64,000 nucleotides of DNA from Haliscomenobacter sp. (GTDB lineage: Bacteria > Bacteroidota > Bacteroidia > Chitinophagales > Saprospiraceae): the NCBI GenBank assembly GCA_016713275.1, contig JADJPL010000010.1, positions 124,001-188,000 of the forward strand, read 5' to 3'. The position numbers were made by a program, and so were the translations under genes. Shown here piece after piece: positions 16,211-25,147 of this stretch (positions within the stretch are counted from its first letter, which is position 1; every line of letters starts with the position of its first letter). The notes below the pieces were generated by a model. It saw only the letters and a list, made by a program, of their open reading frames with translations, searched no databases and was not told the DNA's origin.

Positions 16211-17933
16211 ATGGACGAGCCGAAGACCCGGGTTTACCCCCACGTCATTCCCAATATTGAGGATTGGCCCATTTTTCACCTGAGCGAAGACCGCCGGAAT
16301 TTTATTCAGGAGATCGACCGGTTTACGCTCGACCGCCTCGAAAGCAGCCATTCCACCAACGCTTTATCGGACCTCATCGCCCAAACGGTATATCTGGAGC
16401 GCATCCGGATTCGCGAAGAGCCTTGGAAAGTGGACCCACCCACCGACCGGCAGTTCTGGAGCAGGATTCGCAAACGGCTCGTGTTGTCCCTGGATCAGGA
16501 GGATGAAGCCGCCGCGAAAAACAACGGGGAGCTGCTCAAGCAAATTATCCACCGGTATTCAGAAGAAATTGTCGGCACCTTTCGCATTCAAACCTTTTTG
16601 TTCGCCCGAAAATTTCTGACGTTCTTTTTTAACCGCTTGCTCCAAGCCAAACAACGGGGTTTTTTCCGCCTCGGAGGCGGCAGGCGCCGGTTGAGCGAAA
16701 AATTGATCGTTCGGGGCGAACTGGAAAAAGTCCGAAGTCTGGCCACCAAAGGCACGTTGGTCATTGTGCCTACCCACTTCAGCAACCTCGACTCGATCCT
16801 GATCGGTTATGCCATCGATCTGGTTGCCGGATTGCCTTCTTTTTCCTATGGGGCTGGCCTGAATTTGTACAATACGGGCTACACCGCCTATTTCATGAAC
16901 CGGCTGGGAGCGTACCGGGTAGACCGCCGCAAAAAGAACGAGATTTACCTGGAGACCCTGAAAGCGATGTCGAATCTATCCCTTCAACGTGGAACCAACA
17001 GCCTCTTTTTTCCGGGAGGAACCCGCTCCCGATCCGGAATGCTGGAAAACAGAGTCAAGTTGGGTCTGCTGAGTACCACCGTGGAAGCCCAAAGATTGCT
17101 TTTCCAAAAAGGCCAGGACCGAAAGATCTTTATCGTTCCTTTGGTGACGAGTTATCATTTTGTGTTGGAAGCCCAGTTTTTGATCGAGCAATACCTTCGC
17201 CAGATCGGAAAGGAACGGTTTATTAAAGCCCAGGACGATTTTTTCAGTCCGTTCCGGCTGTTTCGGTTTGCCTGGCAGGTTTTGGCTGAAGGCAACGACA
17301 TCACCTTTTCCTTCGGGCAGCCTATGGATGTTCTGGGAAACCCGGTAGACGCCGAGGGCAACAGCTTCGATTCGTACGGGAACCGGATAGAACTGAGCGA
17401 GTACTTTGAGTGGAAAGGGCAGGTGCAGGAAGACCTCCAGCGCGAATCCGAGTACACGAAAATGCTCGGGGATAAAATCCTGGAGCGGTTTCGCAAGGAC
17501 AACATTGTGTTGTCCAGCCATTTAGTGGCCTTCGCTGCTTTTGAGATCCTGAAAAAAGAAAATACCCGGCTCGACTTGTACGGGGTATTACGGCTTCCTC
17601 CGGATGATTATGTCTTCTCCTATGAAATTCTCAGCGAAGTAGTTGGCAAACTGCGAGAGGAGCTGCTGCGGATGGAGAAGGACGAGGAGATCCGTTTATC
17701 GGAGGCCATTCGGGGGCGATTTGCATGAGTTGATCCGGGATGGTATCGGCCATTTAGGTACCTTTCATGTGAAAAAACCGTTAAAGCTCAATAAAGAGGG
17801 AAAGGTGATCAGCGAAAACTTCCTTCTGTTGTATTATTATCACAACCGCCTGGAAAAGTACGGATTGGCTTCTAAAGTAACTTGGAACCAACCCTCCATT
17901 GAGATTACTCAAGGCGAGTTCGAAAACGTTTAA
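16211..17933 (+). CDS. Glycerol-3-phosphate acyltransferase, PlsB-like (one frameshift)
   Basis: About 573 aa after correction. It has the acyltransferase signatures of the PlsB/PlsC superfamily: HFSNLD (HX4D, about residue 196), then FPGGTRSRSG (motif III, about 270), then IVPLVTSYHF (motif IV). A helical domain precedes and a long C-terminal part follows, as in full-length GPATs rather than short PlsC. The frame closes at 17728. The family C-terminus (GDLHELIRDGIGHLG ... NFLLLYYYHNRLEKYG) continues in another phase to 17933, which fits one extra G in the G-run near 17713. Probable role: acylation of glycerol-3-phosphate at the inner membrane for phospholipid synthesis. Confidence 0.87.
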
Positions 17934-17935
17934 AG

Positions 17936-18478
17936 GTGAATTTTATCGTATTCGACCTGGAAGCTACCTGCTGGGAGGGAAGCCCACCGGGCAAAGTGCA
18001 GGAGATTATTGAAATTGGCGCCTATAAGGTAAATCCTTATGGAGAGGTGGAGGATGTGTTTAACAAATTCGTCCGGCCGATTATTAGTCCCTACTTGTCG
18101 GCTTTTTGCCAGGAGCTGACTTCGATCCGGCAGGAAGACGTGGAAAGGGCAAAAACTTTCCCTTCTGTCATCGAACAATTTCAGGATTGGGCCGCTATTT
18201 GGGACGAAGATTATACCCTATGCTCTTGGGGTGGGTTCGATAAACGGCTGCTGATCCAGGATTGCGAATTGCACCGGTTGGAATCGGAATGGGCCGAGGA
18301 ACATATCAACCTGAAGCAGCAATACCACCAATTCAAACGGCTGAAAAAGATGCGCGGGTTAAAACACGCCGTCGAGGCGGAAGGGTTTGAATTCACCGGA
18401 ATCCATCACCGGGGGCTTGACGACGCCCAGAATCTGGTCAAGATCTTCGTCAAATACCTGGATGAATGGCAGTACTAG
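17936..18478 (+). CDS. 3'-5' exonuclease, DEDDh family (ERI1/KapD-like)
   Basis: 180 aa starting with GTG at 17936, two bases after the preceding stop codon. Exo I motif is FDLEATCWEG (Asp and Glu, residues about 6-8), Exo II lies in LCSWGGFDKRLL (Asp about 97), and Exo III is HHRGLDDAQNL (His and Asp about 157-162). The compact form without extra domains resembles KapD/ERI1-type exonucleases. These trim single-stranded RNA or DNA 3' ends with two metal ions; the actual substrate cannot be told. The last four bases overlap the convergent rluE gene. Confidence 0.9.
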   Translation: MNFIVFDLEATCWEGSPPGKVQEIIEIGAYKVNPYGEVEDVFNKFVRPIISPYLSAFCQELTSIRQEDVERAKTFPSVIEQFQDWAAIWDEDYTLCSWGGFDKRLLIQDCELHRLESEWAEEHINLKQQYHQFKRLKKMRGLKHAVEAEGFEFTGIHHRGLDDAQNLVKIFVKYLDEWQY

Positions 18479-19065
18479 CGGATGCGCAACTGCCGGTAGG
18501 CGTCTTCTCCGGAGATTTCCCGCACTTCTCCGGGCTGGAGGCCGTCCAGGCTTAGCCCTTCCATCCGGGCGCGGATCAAGCGCAACACAGGATATCCCAC
18601 TTTGGCGCACATTTTTCGCACTTGCCGGTTTTTCCCTTCGATAAGACGAATTTCCAGCCAGCTTACCGGAATCGCTTTCCGGAACCGGATGGGCGGAATG
18701 CGCGGCGGCACTTCAGGCGGAGCTTCAAACAGCGCGGCTTCAGCCGGAAGGGTGCGGTAGAGGGTTTTATTGATTCGGATTTCTACGCCTTTGCGTAGTT
18801 GCTCCAGCGCTTCCTGGGCAGGAACGCCGTCTACCTGAACCCAATACGCGCGTTCATGCCGTCTGCGCGGGTCGAGCAGGCGGGAATTGAGCAAGGGATC
18901 GTCTGTTAGCACCAGCAAGCCCTCGCTGTCGAGGTCAAGCCTTCCCACGGGGTAAACGGACGCCGGAAAAGGGTACACTTCCCCAAGGGTTTGTTGTCCG
19001 GGTTCTTCCGGGGTAAACTGGCTGATGACCCCGTACGGTTTGTACAAGACGAAATAGCGCGCCAC
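18475..19065 (-). CDS. rluE: 23S rRNA pseudouridine synthase, RluE type
   Basis: 196 aa, RsuA/RluE subfamily without an S4 domain. The catalytic motif is VGRLDLDSEGLLVLTDD (Asp about residue 43). The family start MARYFVLYKPYGVISQF and later EGKNRQVRKM with YPVLRLIRARM also fit. RluE modifies U2457 in 23S rRNA in E. coli; the target here is inferred. A close relative (RluF/RsuA group) is the main alternative. The gene lies just downstream of ychF on the same strand (9 nt) and is probably co-transcribed. Confidence 0.87.
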   Translation of the reverse strand: MARYFVLYKPYGVISQFTPEEPGQQTLGEVYPFPASVYPVGRLDLDSEGLLVLTDDPLLNSRLLDPRRRHERAYWVQVDGVPAQEALEQLRKGVEIRINKTLYRTLPAEAALFEAPPEVPPRIPPIRFRKAIPVSWLEIRLIEGKNRQVRKMCAKVGYPVLRLIRARMEGLSLDGLQPGEVREISGEDAYRQLRIR

Positions 19066-19074
19066 CGGTTCGTA

Positions 19075-20172
19075 TTAGACGTTGAACCGGAAGTGCATGA
19101 TGTCGCCGTCTTCCACCACATATTCTTTGCCTTCAACCGCCATTTTTCCCGCTTCCTTGACAGCTGCTTCGGACCCGTATTGGAGAAAATCTTTGTACTT
19201 GATTACTTCCGCCCGGATAAACCCTTTTTCAAAATCGGAATGGATCACGCCGGCCGCCCCGGGCGCTTTGGTGCCCCGGGTGATCGTCCAGGCCCGCACT
19301 TCTTTTTCGCCGGCAGTAAAGTACGTGATCAGGTCTAAAAGGTGGTAACTTGCCCGGATGAGCCGGTTTACCCCGGCCTCTTTGAGTCCGAGTTCGGTCA
19401 GGAATTCGTCGCGCTCCTCTTTGGATTCCAGTTCGGCAATTTCGGCTTCAATCCCGGCAGACACATAGATGATTTCGGGATTTTCCCCGGCCAAAGCGGC
19501 TTCAAGGCGCCTGGTGTGCTCGTTTCCGGTCAGGATGGAGTCCTCGTCCACGTTGCACACAAAAACAATGGGTTTGCTGGTCAGCAGCATCATTTCCCGG
19601 AGCACCGCCTTCCCCTCGTCGTCCAGGTCCACCGTACGTGCTGGTTTTTCACCCTCCAGATGTTTCAGGATGCGTTCGGCATGGTCTACCGCCCGGAGGT
19701 CCTCTTTGCTCCCGCTTTTGGCTTGCTTCTTGTATTTGTCCAATCGCTTTTCTGCGGTGTCCATGTCCTTGAGGATAAGTTCCAGGTCAATGATTTCCAT
19801 GTCCCGGACCGGATCGACGTTTCCGTCGACATGCACCACGTTTTCATTTTCAAAACAGCGCACGACGTGGATGATGGCATCGACTTCGCGGATATTTCCG
19901 AGGAACTGGTTTCCTAGCCCTTCTCCCTTGCTGGCGCCTTTGATCAGGCCAGCGATATCCAGAATCTCCACAGTGGTGGGGACAATTCGCTGCGGGTTGA
20001 CGAGCTTGGCCAGCTCGTCCAGGCGAGGGTCCGGTACGGTAATCATACCGATATTCGGCTCTTTGGTTGCAAACGGATAGTTCGCTGCCAGCGCTTTGGC
20101 CGAAGTCAATGCGTTGAACAAGGTAGATTTTCCTACATTTGGGAGGCCGACGATGCCGCACTTTAAACCCAT
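19075..20172 (-). CDS. ychF: Redox-regulated P-loop ATPase YchF (OLA1 family)
   Basis: 365 aa, standard length. G1 is GLPNVGKSTLF (about residues 8-18), G3 DIAGLIKGA (about 70), and the G4 position has the altered NVDE motif typical of YchF, which prefers ATP. A coiled-coil insertion (AEKRLDKYKKQAKSG) is followed by the C-terminal TGS domain (LITYFTAGEKEVRAWTI ... YVVEDGDIMHFRFNV). Binds ribosomes and is linked to oxidative-stress control and translation quality. The ATG at 20172 (MGLKCGIVGLP) is the family start; the frame upstream to 20274 is not coding. Confidence 0.96.
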   Translation of the reverse strand: MGLKCGIVGLPNVGKSTLFNALTSAKALAANYPFATKEPNIGMITVPDPRLDELAKLVNPQRIVPTTVEILDIAGLIKGASKGEGLGNQFLGNIREVDAIIHVVRCFENENVVHVDGNVDPVRDMEIIDLELILKDMDTAEKRLDKYKKQAKSGSKEDLRAVDHAERILKHLEGEKPARTVDLDDEGKAVLREMMLLTSKPIVFVCNVDEDSILTGNEHTRRLEAALAGENPEIIYVSAGIEAEIAELESKEERDEFLTELGLKEAGVNRLIRASYHLLDLITYFTAGEKEVRAWTITRGTKAPGAAGVIHSDFEKGFIRAEVIKYKDFLQYGSEAAVKEAGKMAVEGKEYVVEDGDIMHFRFNV

Positions 20173-20211
20173 GGGCTTGTATTTTGTTATTCCGGTTTGA
20201 AAAAAGCGCCG

Positions 20212-20219
20212 CAAAGATA
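20212..20219 (-). promoter_or_regulatory. Bacteroidota -7 box (TATCTTTG) for ychF
   Basis: Minus-strand TATCTTTG, 40 bp upstream of the ychF ATG. No TTG at the normal -33 spacing was seen. Confidence 0.5.
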
Positions 20220-20273
20220 AGCAAAACAGGCAACCTTTAACGCGACCGTCGCCGCTTAAATAAAAAACTCCCA

Positions 20274-20915
20274 TTGGGGGCGTTCCTTATAGAACCTTTG
20301 AACCTTGAACTGTTGAATTTTCTCGCCCATTTCTTCCTCTCCGAAGACAACGACGCATGGATCGCCGGGAATTTCCTGGCCGATTACCTTCGAAAATCCC
20401 AGCGGGAGGCGCTTCCTCCTCCGGTCCGGCAAGGGATTGACCTTCACCTGGAAATAGACCGGTTTACCGACCGGCACCCCATGGTGCTGCAGGGAGTGCG
20501 CCGGCTGTATCCGGTGCACGGGAAATACGCTTCGGTGGTCATGGATGTGTACCACGATTATATTCTGGCTATGAATTGGGACCGCTATTCAAAAGAGCCT
20601 TTCCCCGACTTTACCCGAAGAATTTACCTGGCCCTGGACCAGTACGCGCCGGTTTACCCTCCGGATTTGCAGCAACGGCTCCCCAGGATGGCTGCCAGCG
20701 GATGGCTGGAAAGCTATGCCCGGCCTGAGGGGCTGAGCTATGCGTTTTTGCGGCTTCAATCCCGGACGAGCAGGCCGGAACTCCTCCATGGGGTGATGGA
20801 CACGCTGGATCGGTTTTTTCCGGAAATAGACCAGGAGTTTAATCAGTTTTTTCCGGATATACAGGATGCTGTGAAGCGCTGGAAAGCCCAAGCCGGCGAT
20901 TATCCTTCAAAGTGA
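20274..20915 (+). CDS. Acyl-carrier-protein phosphodiesterase-like protein (AcpH family)
   Basis: Up to 213 aa. The ATG at 20274 gives a 13-residue extension; a TTG at 20313 (LNFLAHFFLS) matches the usual AcpH N-terminus and may be the true start. Family features: NFLAHFFLSEDNDAWIAGNFLADYLR, the LHLEIDRFTDRHP block and VMDVYHDYILAMNW. AcpH removes the 4'-phosphopantetheine arm from ACP. It is an HD-like metal-dependent hydrolase, and the visible His/Asp residues (HLEIDRFTD; DVYHDY) fit that. Transcribed divergently from ychF and convergent with porT, overlapping it at the 3' end. Confidence 0.78.
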   Translation: MGAFLIEPLNLELLNFLAHFFLSEDNDAWIAGNFLADYLRKSQREALPPPVRQGIDLHLEIDRFTDRHPMVLQGVRRLYPVHGKYASVVMDVYHDYILAMNWDRYSKEPFPDFTRRIYLALDQYAPVYPPDLQQRLPRMAASGWLESYARPEGLSYAFLRLQSRTSRPELLHGVMDTLDRFFPEIDQEFNQFFPDIQDAVKRWKAQAGDYPSK

Positions 20916-21619
20916 AGGGATATGGTGAAGGTCCGGGATAAAACCTTTTCCAGCACGGTAGACTCTTCGAGATTTGGGTTGAAAATCAGGGTGTTGCCAA
21001 TCCTTTGGGAAATTTTGAACTCCGGGGAAAAAATAAAAAACGGGAAAAAGATCTGAATGCCCGCGCCGTACTCGACGGCAAAGTCGTTGGGGGCAATCTT
21101 GACCAGGGTCTCCGCTTGTTTGCTTCTGGAGTCGCTGGCTACATCAAAGCCATATTTGACCCCAGCGATAACAAACAACCGTTTGTCGCGGTAAGGCGCT
21201 GATTTATAGCGCATTTGAAAAGGCATTTCGACAAAAACCGACTCCACCGTCCGCTGGCTATTGGGGTACTGCCGGCTGGATTTGCCGTAGTTGATGTTGC
21301 GCTCGGCAAACGACAAGGTGGGCAAGAACCGAAAGTCAAAGTACTCCCCAATCTTCAGGTTGGTTACAATTCCCAGGTTGAACCCCGGCCCTTTTACGGA
21401 TTCCACCACCCGGATATCATCGCTGAGGAGGAATTCTTTCGACCGGAAAGGTTTGAAACTGGAAGAGTTGGTCCCAAGAGTAATGCCGAAATAATACGGT
21501 TTTTGATTGAATTCCAGGAAGTTGTAGTTTCCTTTGGATTTTTGACCCCACACAGGGGAAGCAGAAAATGCCAGGATTAGGAGAGCCAGCGTTATTTTGA
21601 ACTTACATAAATCGAACAT
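20900..21619 (-). CDS. porT: Type IX secretion/gliding outer-membrane protein PorT
   Basis: 239 aa from the ATG at 21619, which begins a signal peptide (ALLILAFSASPVWG-QKS); an ATG at 21643 is also in frame. The mature sequence is a beta-barrel with KPYYFGITLGTNSSSFK, FNLGIVTNLKIGEYFDFRF and a C-terminal FTISLHFEG. PorT is one of the T9SS proteins needed for secretion across the outer membrane. Its position directly after the menaquinone methyltransferase, overlapping it by 28 nt, matches the ubiE-porT order I recall from other Bacteroidota. The T9SS-type cargo protein at 60.7 kb fits a working T9SS. A generic porin-family protein is the alternative. Confidence 0.75.
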   Translation of the reverse strand: MFDLCKFKITLALLILAFSASPVWGQKSKGNYNFLEFNQKPYYFGITLGTNSSSFKPFRSKEFLLSDDIRVVESVKGPGFNLGIVTNLKIGEYFDFRFLPTLSFAERNINYGKSSRQYPNSQRTVESVFVEMPFQMRYKSAPYRDKRLFVIAGVKYGFDVASDSRSKQAETLVKIAPNDFAVEYGAGIQIFFPFFIFSPEFKISQRIGNTLIFNPNLEESTVLEKVLSRTFTISLHFEG

Positions 21620-22320
21620 ACGCCAAGAGTTAGTGGAATGCATCGGCTGTTTTTAAAACCCAGTTTGGACAAAACGTTCAGAAAAGCCTCCCCATCGGGG
21701 AACGCCTGAACGGATTCAAAAAGATATTGGTACGCTCTTTGGTCTTTGGACGTTAAACGACCAATCAGAGGTAACAGGTATTTGAAGTAGGCGTTAAAAA
21801 TTTGACGAAAAGGGAATAGGCGGGGCTTGGAAAATTCCAGTACGACCATTTGGGCGCCTGGTTTCAGAACGCGCTGCATCTCCGCAAGCCCTTTTTCCAG
21901 GTTTTCAAAGTTGCGCACACCGAAAGCAACGGTTACGGCGTCGAAGGTATTGTCTTCAAAAGGAAGATTTTCAGAGTCTCCCTGCTGCAACACAATTTGG
22001 GAGTGCCATTGCTTGGCTTTAATCTTCCCCCGGCCAATGTCCAGCATTTCGTTCGACAGATCGATCCCAACGATCTTTTCGGGCCGGATCTGGCGGTAGA
22101 TCTCCAGCGCAAGGTCGGCTGTGCCGGTCGCTACATCGAGAACGGTTTGGCCTTCCTTCCGGTCCAATTGCCGGATAGCCCGCCTTCTCCAGCGGACATC
22201 AATGCCCAGGGAAAGCAAATGGTTGAGAAAATCATAGTAGGGAGCGATTTTGTCGAACATGCGGGACACCTGAGTCTTCTTGCTTCCGGCTGCCTGGTAA
22301 GGCTTGATTTCTTTTTCCAT
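21592..22320 (-). CDS. ubiE: Demethylmenaquinone methyltransferase
   Basis: 242 aa from the ATG at 22320 (MEKEIKPYQAAG), the family start; the open frame up to 22512 runs through the promoter region. SAM-dependent methyltransferase: motif I is VLDVATGTADLALEI (about residue 60), post-I is VGIDLSNEMLDIGR, and UbiE/MenG signatures are VTVAFGVRNFENLEKGL and VLEFSKP. In a Bacteroidota, which uses menaquinone, it would act on demethylmenaquinone, so menG is an equally good name. Overlaps porT by 28 nt, so the two are translationally linked. Confidence 0.92.
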   Translation of the reverse strand: MEKEIKPYQAAGSKKTQVSRMFDKIAPYYDFLNHLLSLGIDVRWRRRAIRQLDRKEGQTVLDVATGTADLALEIYRQIRPEKIVGIDLSNEMLDIGRGKIKAKQWHSQIVLQQGDSENLPFEDNTFDAVTVAFGVRNFENLEKGLAEMQRVLKPGAQMVVLEFSKPRLFPFRQIFNAYFKYLLPLIGRLTSKDQRAYQYLFESVQAFPDGEAFLNVLSKLGFKNSRCIPLTLGVCSIYVSSK

Positions 22321-22334
22321 GGAAAAAATTTTTG

Positions 22335-22342
22335 CAAAGATA
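22335..22342 (-). promoter_or_regulatory. Bacteroidota -7 box (TATCTTTG) for ubiE-porT
   Basis: Minus-strand TATCTTTG 15 bp upstream of the ubiE ATG at 22320. Predicted leader only a few nucleotides long. Confidence 0.5.
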
Positions 22343-22489
22343 TACGTATCCCCCTTTTCTGTCTTCCTGCAGATGGATTTGGATGGGAGTAATAATGCGA
22401 TAGGCAGCGTTTTGTTGCTGGCTTTGCTAAAAGCTTGGGAAATTCCAGCAGAATCTGGCAAGAATGTTCGGGGTTCCAGGGGATTTTCG

Positions 22490-22497
22490 TAATTTTG
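22490..22497 (+). promoter_or_regulatory. Bacteroidota -7 box (TAATTTTG) for gyrA
   Basis: TAATTTTG matches TAnnTTTG, about 86 bp upstream of the gyrA ATG at 22584. The -33 element is not obvious. Confidence 0.45.
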
Positions 22498-22583
22498 CAC
22501 AGCTAAAGACAAAGGGCCCGAAAATGGAAATCATAGATGTCTCTATGGGGCTTGCCTGATGGATTGATGAACTAGAACTGGGT

Positions 22584-25055
22584 ATGGCATTAGATCAAAA
22601 AATTGTTCCCGTTAATATCGAGGAGGAGATGAAGTCGGCCTACATTGATTATTCAATGTCGGTCATCGTTTCCAGGGCGCTGCCGGATGTCCGCGACGGA
22701 TTGAAGCCGGTTCAGCGCCGGGTGCTTTTCGGAATGTCGGAATTGGGCGTTTCTCACAGCAAACCATTCAAGAAATCCGCCCGTATCGTCGGGGAGGTAC
22801 TGGGTAAATACCATCCCCATGGGGATACCTCCGTTTACGACACCATGGTGCGCATGGCGCAGGATTGGTCCCTGCGCTACCCTCTGGTTGAACCCCAGGG
22901 AAACTTTGGTTCTGTGGACGGCGACGGTCCTGCCGCGATGCGTTACACCGAAGCCCGCCTTCGAAGGATTAGCGACGAAATGTTGTCGGACATCGGCAAG
23001 GACACCGTCGATTTTACCCTCAATTTCGACGACTCTCTGGAAGAACCTACCGTCCTGCCTGCCAAATTTCCCAACCTGCTGGTGAATGGCGCTTCGGGTA
23101 TCGCGGTGGGTATGGCGACCAATATGATGCCCCACAACATGAATGAGGTTGTGGATGGGATCATTGCTACGATCGACAATCCGGAAATCACCATCGCCGA
23201 ACTGTGCGCCCATGTAAAAGGACCTGATTTTCCCACCGGCGGGATTATTTACGGGGTACAAGGTATTCAGGAGGCCTATGAAACCGGCCGCGGAAGGCTG
23301 GTTGTCCGCGGAAAAGCGGAAATTGAAGCCACCAAAACCGGCAAGGAGAACATCATCATCACCGAGATTCCCTACCAGGTGAATAAATCGTCGCTCGTTG
23401 CCCGGATAGGGGAGTTGATCAACGAGAAGAAACTGGAAGGCGCCAGCGACGTGCGCGACGAATCGGACCGCGACGGGATGCGCGTAGTCGTGGAAGTCAA
23501 ACGCGACGCGATTGCTAAGGTTGTGCTTAGCAAGCTATATAAGTACACGCCGCTTCAGACTTCTTACGGGATCAACAACGTCGCGTTGGTGGGAGGAAGG
23601 CCGATGACGCTAAACCTCAAGGACCTGATCGAGGAATTCGTGCTGTTCCGTTTGGAGGTCGTGGTGCGGCGCACCAAGTACGAGTTGCGAAAAGCCGAGG
23701 AGCGCGCCCACATTTTGGAGGGGCTTCTGATCGCTTTGGATCACCTCGACGAGGTGATCGCCCTGATCCGGAGTTCCCGGACGGTGGATGAGGCCCGCAG
23801 CGGGTTAATGGAGCGTTTCGGGTTGTCGGAAATCCAGGCAAAAGCCATTCTGGATATGCGCCTCCAGCGGCTTACCGGACTCGAACGCGATAAAGTACGC
23901 GAAGAATACCAGGAGCTTCAGGCAAGAATTGCCCATTACAAAGCTATTTTGGCTAGCCCGGAAATGCAACGGGGCATTATTAAAGACGAGCTGAATGAGA
24001 TAAAGGCCAATTATGGCGACGCCCGCCGCACCCAAATCGAGATGGCGGAAGGGGATATCAGCATGGAGGATTTGATCAAGGAAGAAGAAGTGGTCATCAC
24101 GATTTCCCACCTTGGTTACATCAAGCGCACCCCGGTGTCGGAATTCCGCCTTCAGGGAAGGGGCGGCCGCGGCGCACGCGGCAGCAAAACCCGGGATGCG
24201 GATTTTGTCGAACACATGTTTGTCGCCAATACGCACCACTACCTGCTGCTATTCACAGAGGCAGGCCGCTGCTATTGGCTGCGCACGTATGAAATTCCCG
24301 AAGCGGCGAAAAACGCCAGCGGCAGGGCTATCCAGAACATTCTGGCCATTCCGAAAGAAGACAAGGTCAAAGCCTATATCATTATCCAAAATCTGACGGA
24401 TCAGGAATTTGCCGGAACCCACTTTATCGTGTTTTGCACCCGATTGGGCGTGATCAAGAAAACCCCGGTAGAAGCTTTTACCCGGCCGCGTTCCGGCGGG
24501 ATCAACGCCATCACGATCAATGAAGGCGACCAGCTTCTGGAAGCACGGCTCACGAACGGCAGCCATGAGATCTTCATGGCCAGCCGGCGCGGTTTCGCGG
24601 TGCGGTTCAACGAGCGGGCGGTGCGATCCATGGGCCGTTCAGCCGCGGGTGTACGCGGTATCACTCTTGCCGATGAAGCCGACGCCGTAGTCGGTATGGT
24701 GTGCATTGAAGCCATCGACGAGGAGTCTACGGTGTTGGTCGTTTCTGAAAAAGGAAATGGAAAACGTTCTGTTGTTGATGATTACCGGTTAACGAACCGG
24801 GGAGGGAAAGGCGTCAAAACCATGCAGGTGACCGATAAAACGGGTGCTTTGGTGGCGATAAAATCCGTAAAAAACGCCGACGATCTGATGATCACCAGCC
24901 GGAGCGGGCTGGTCATCCGGATGCCCGTGAACGAGATCCGCGTCATGGGTAGAGCTACTCAAGGCGTTCGGGTTATACGGCTCGACGATGAGGACGATAT
25001 TGCAGATGTAACCGTTGTGTATGATCCCGGCGAAGTGGAGGAACTGGAAGAATAA
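22584..25055 (+). CDS. gyrA: DNA gyrase subunit A
   Basis: 823 aa. The breakage-reunion subunit of the A2B2 gyrase that introduces negative supercoils. The N-terminal domain has SRALPDVRDGLKPVQRR and the catalytic Tyr in AAMRYTEARL (about residue 120). The quinolone-resistance region reads HPHGDTSVYDTMVRMA, so the position equivalent to E. coli Ser83 is Thr and Asp87 is kept. The tower and coiled-coil regions follow, then the C-terminal beta-pinwheel with the GyrA-box-like LQGRGGRGARG at about residue 525. An acidic tail (DPGEVEELEE) closes the protein. The GyrA box supports gyrase rather than ParC. gyrB is not in the window. Confidence 0.97.
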   Translation: MALDQKIVPVNIEEEMKSAYIDYSMSVIVSRALPDVRDGLKPVQRRVLFGMSELGVSHSKPFKKSARIVGEVLGKYHPHGDTSVYDTMVRMAQDWSLRYPLVEPQGNFGSVDGDGPAAMRYTEARLRRISDEMLSDIGKDTVDFTLNFDDSLEEPTVLPAKFPNLLVNGASGIAVGMATNMMPHNMNEVVDGIIATIDNPEITIAELCAHVKGPDFPTGGIIYGVQGIQEAYETGRGRLVVRGKAEIEATKTGKENIIITEIPYQVNKSSLVARIGELINEKKLEGASDVRDESDRDGMRVVVEVKRDAIAKVVLSKLYKYTPLQTSYGINNVALVGGRPMTLNLKDLIEEFVLFRLEVVVRRTKYELRKAEERAHILEGLLIALDHLDEVIALIRSSRTVDEARSGLMERFGLSEIQAKAILDMRLQRLTGLERDKVREEYQELQARIAHYKAILASPEMQRGIIKDELNEIKANYGDARRTQIEMAEGDISMEDLIKEEEVVITISHLGYIKRTPVSEFRLQGRGGRGARGSKTRDADFVEHMFVANTHHYLLLFTEAGRCYWLRTYEIPEAAKNASGRAIQNILAIPKEDKVKAYIIIQNLTDQEFAGTHFIVFCTRLGVIKKTPVEAFTRPRSGGINAITINEGDQLLEARLTNGSHEIFMASRRGFAVRFNERAVRSMGRSAAGVRGITLADEADAVVGMVCIEAIDEESTVLVVSEKGNGKRSVVDDYRLTNRGGKGVKTMQVTDKTGALVAIKSVKNADDLMITSRSGLVIRMPVNEIRVMGRATQGVRVIRLDDEDDIADVTVVYDPGEVEELEE

Positions 25056-25147
25056 AAACTTTAACAGAATTTTAGCGCAATTTAATCCAACGGTTTTATT
25101 GTTTTTTGTGCCATTTCATGAAGATTTGCGTCTGTATAAACAAAACA

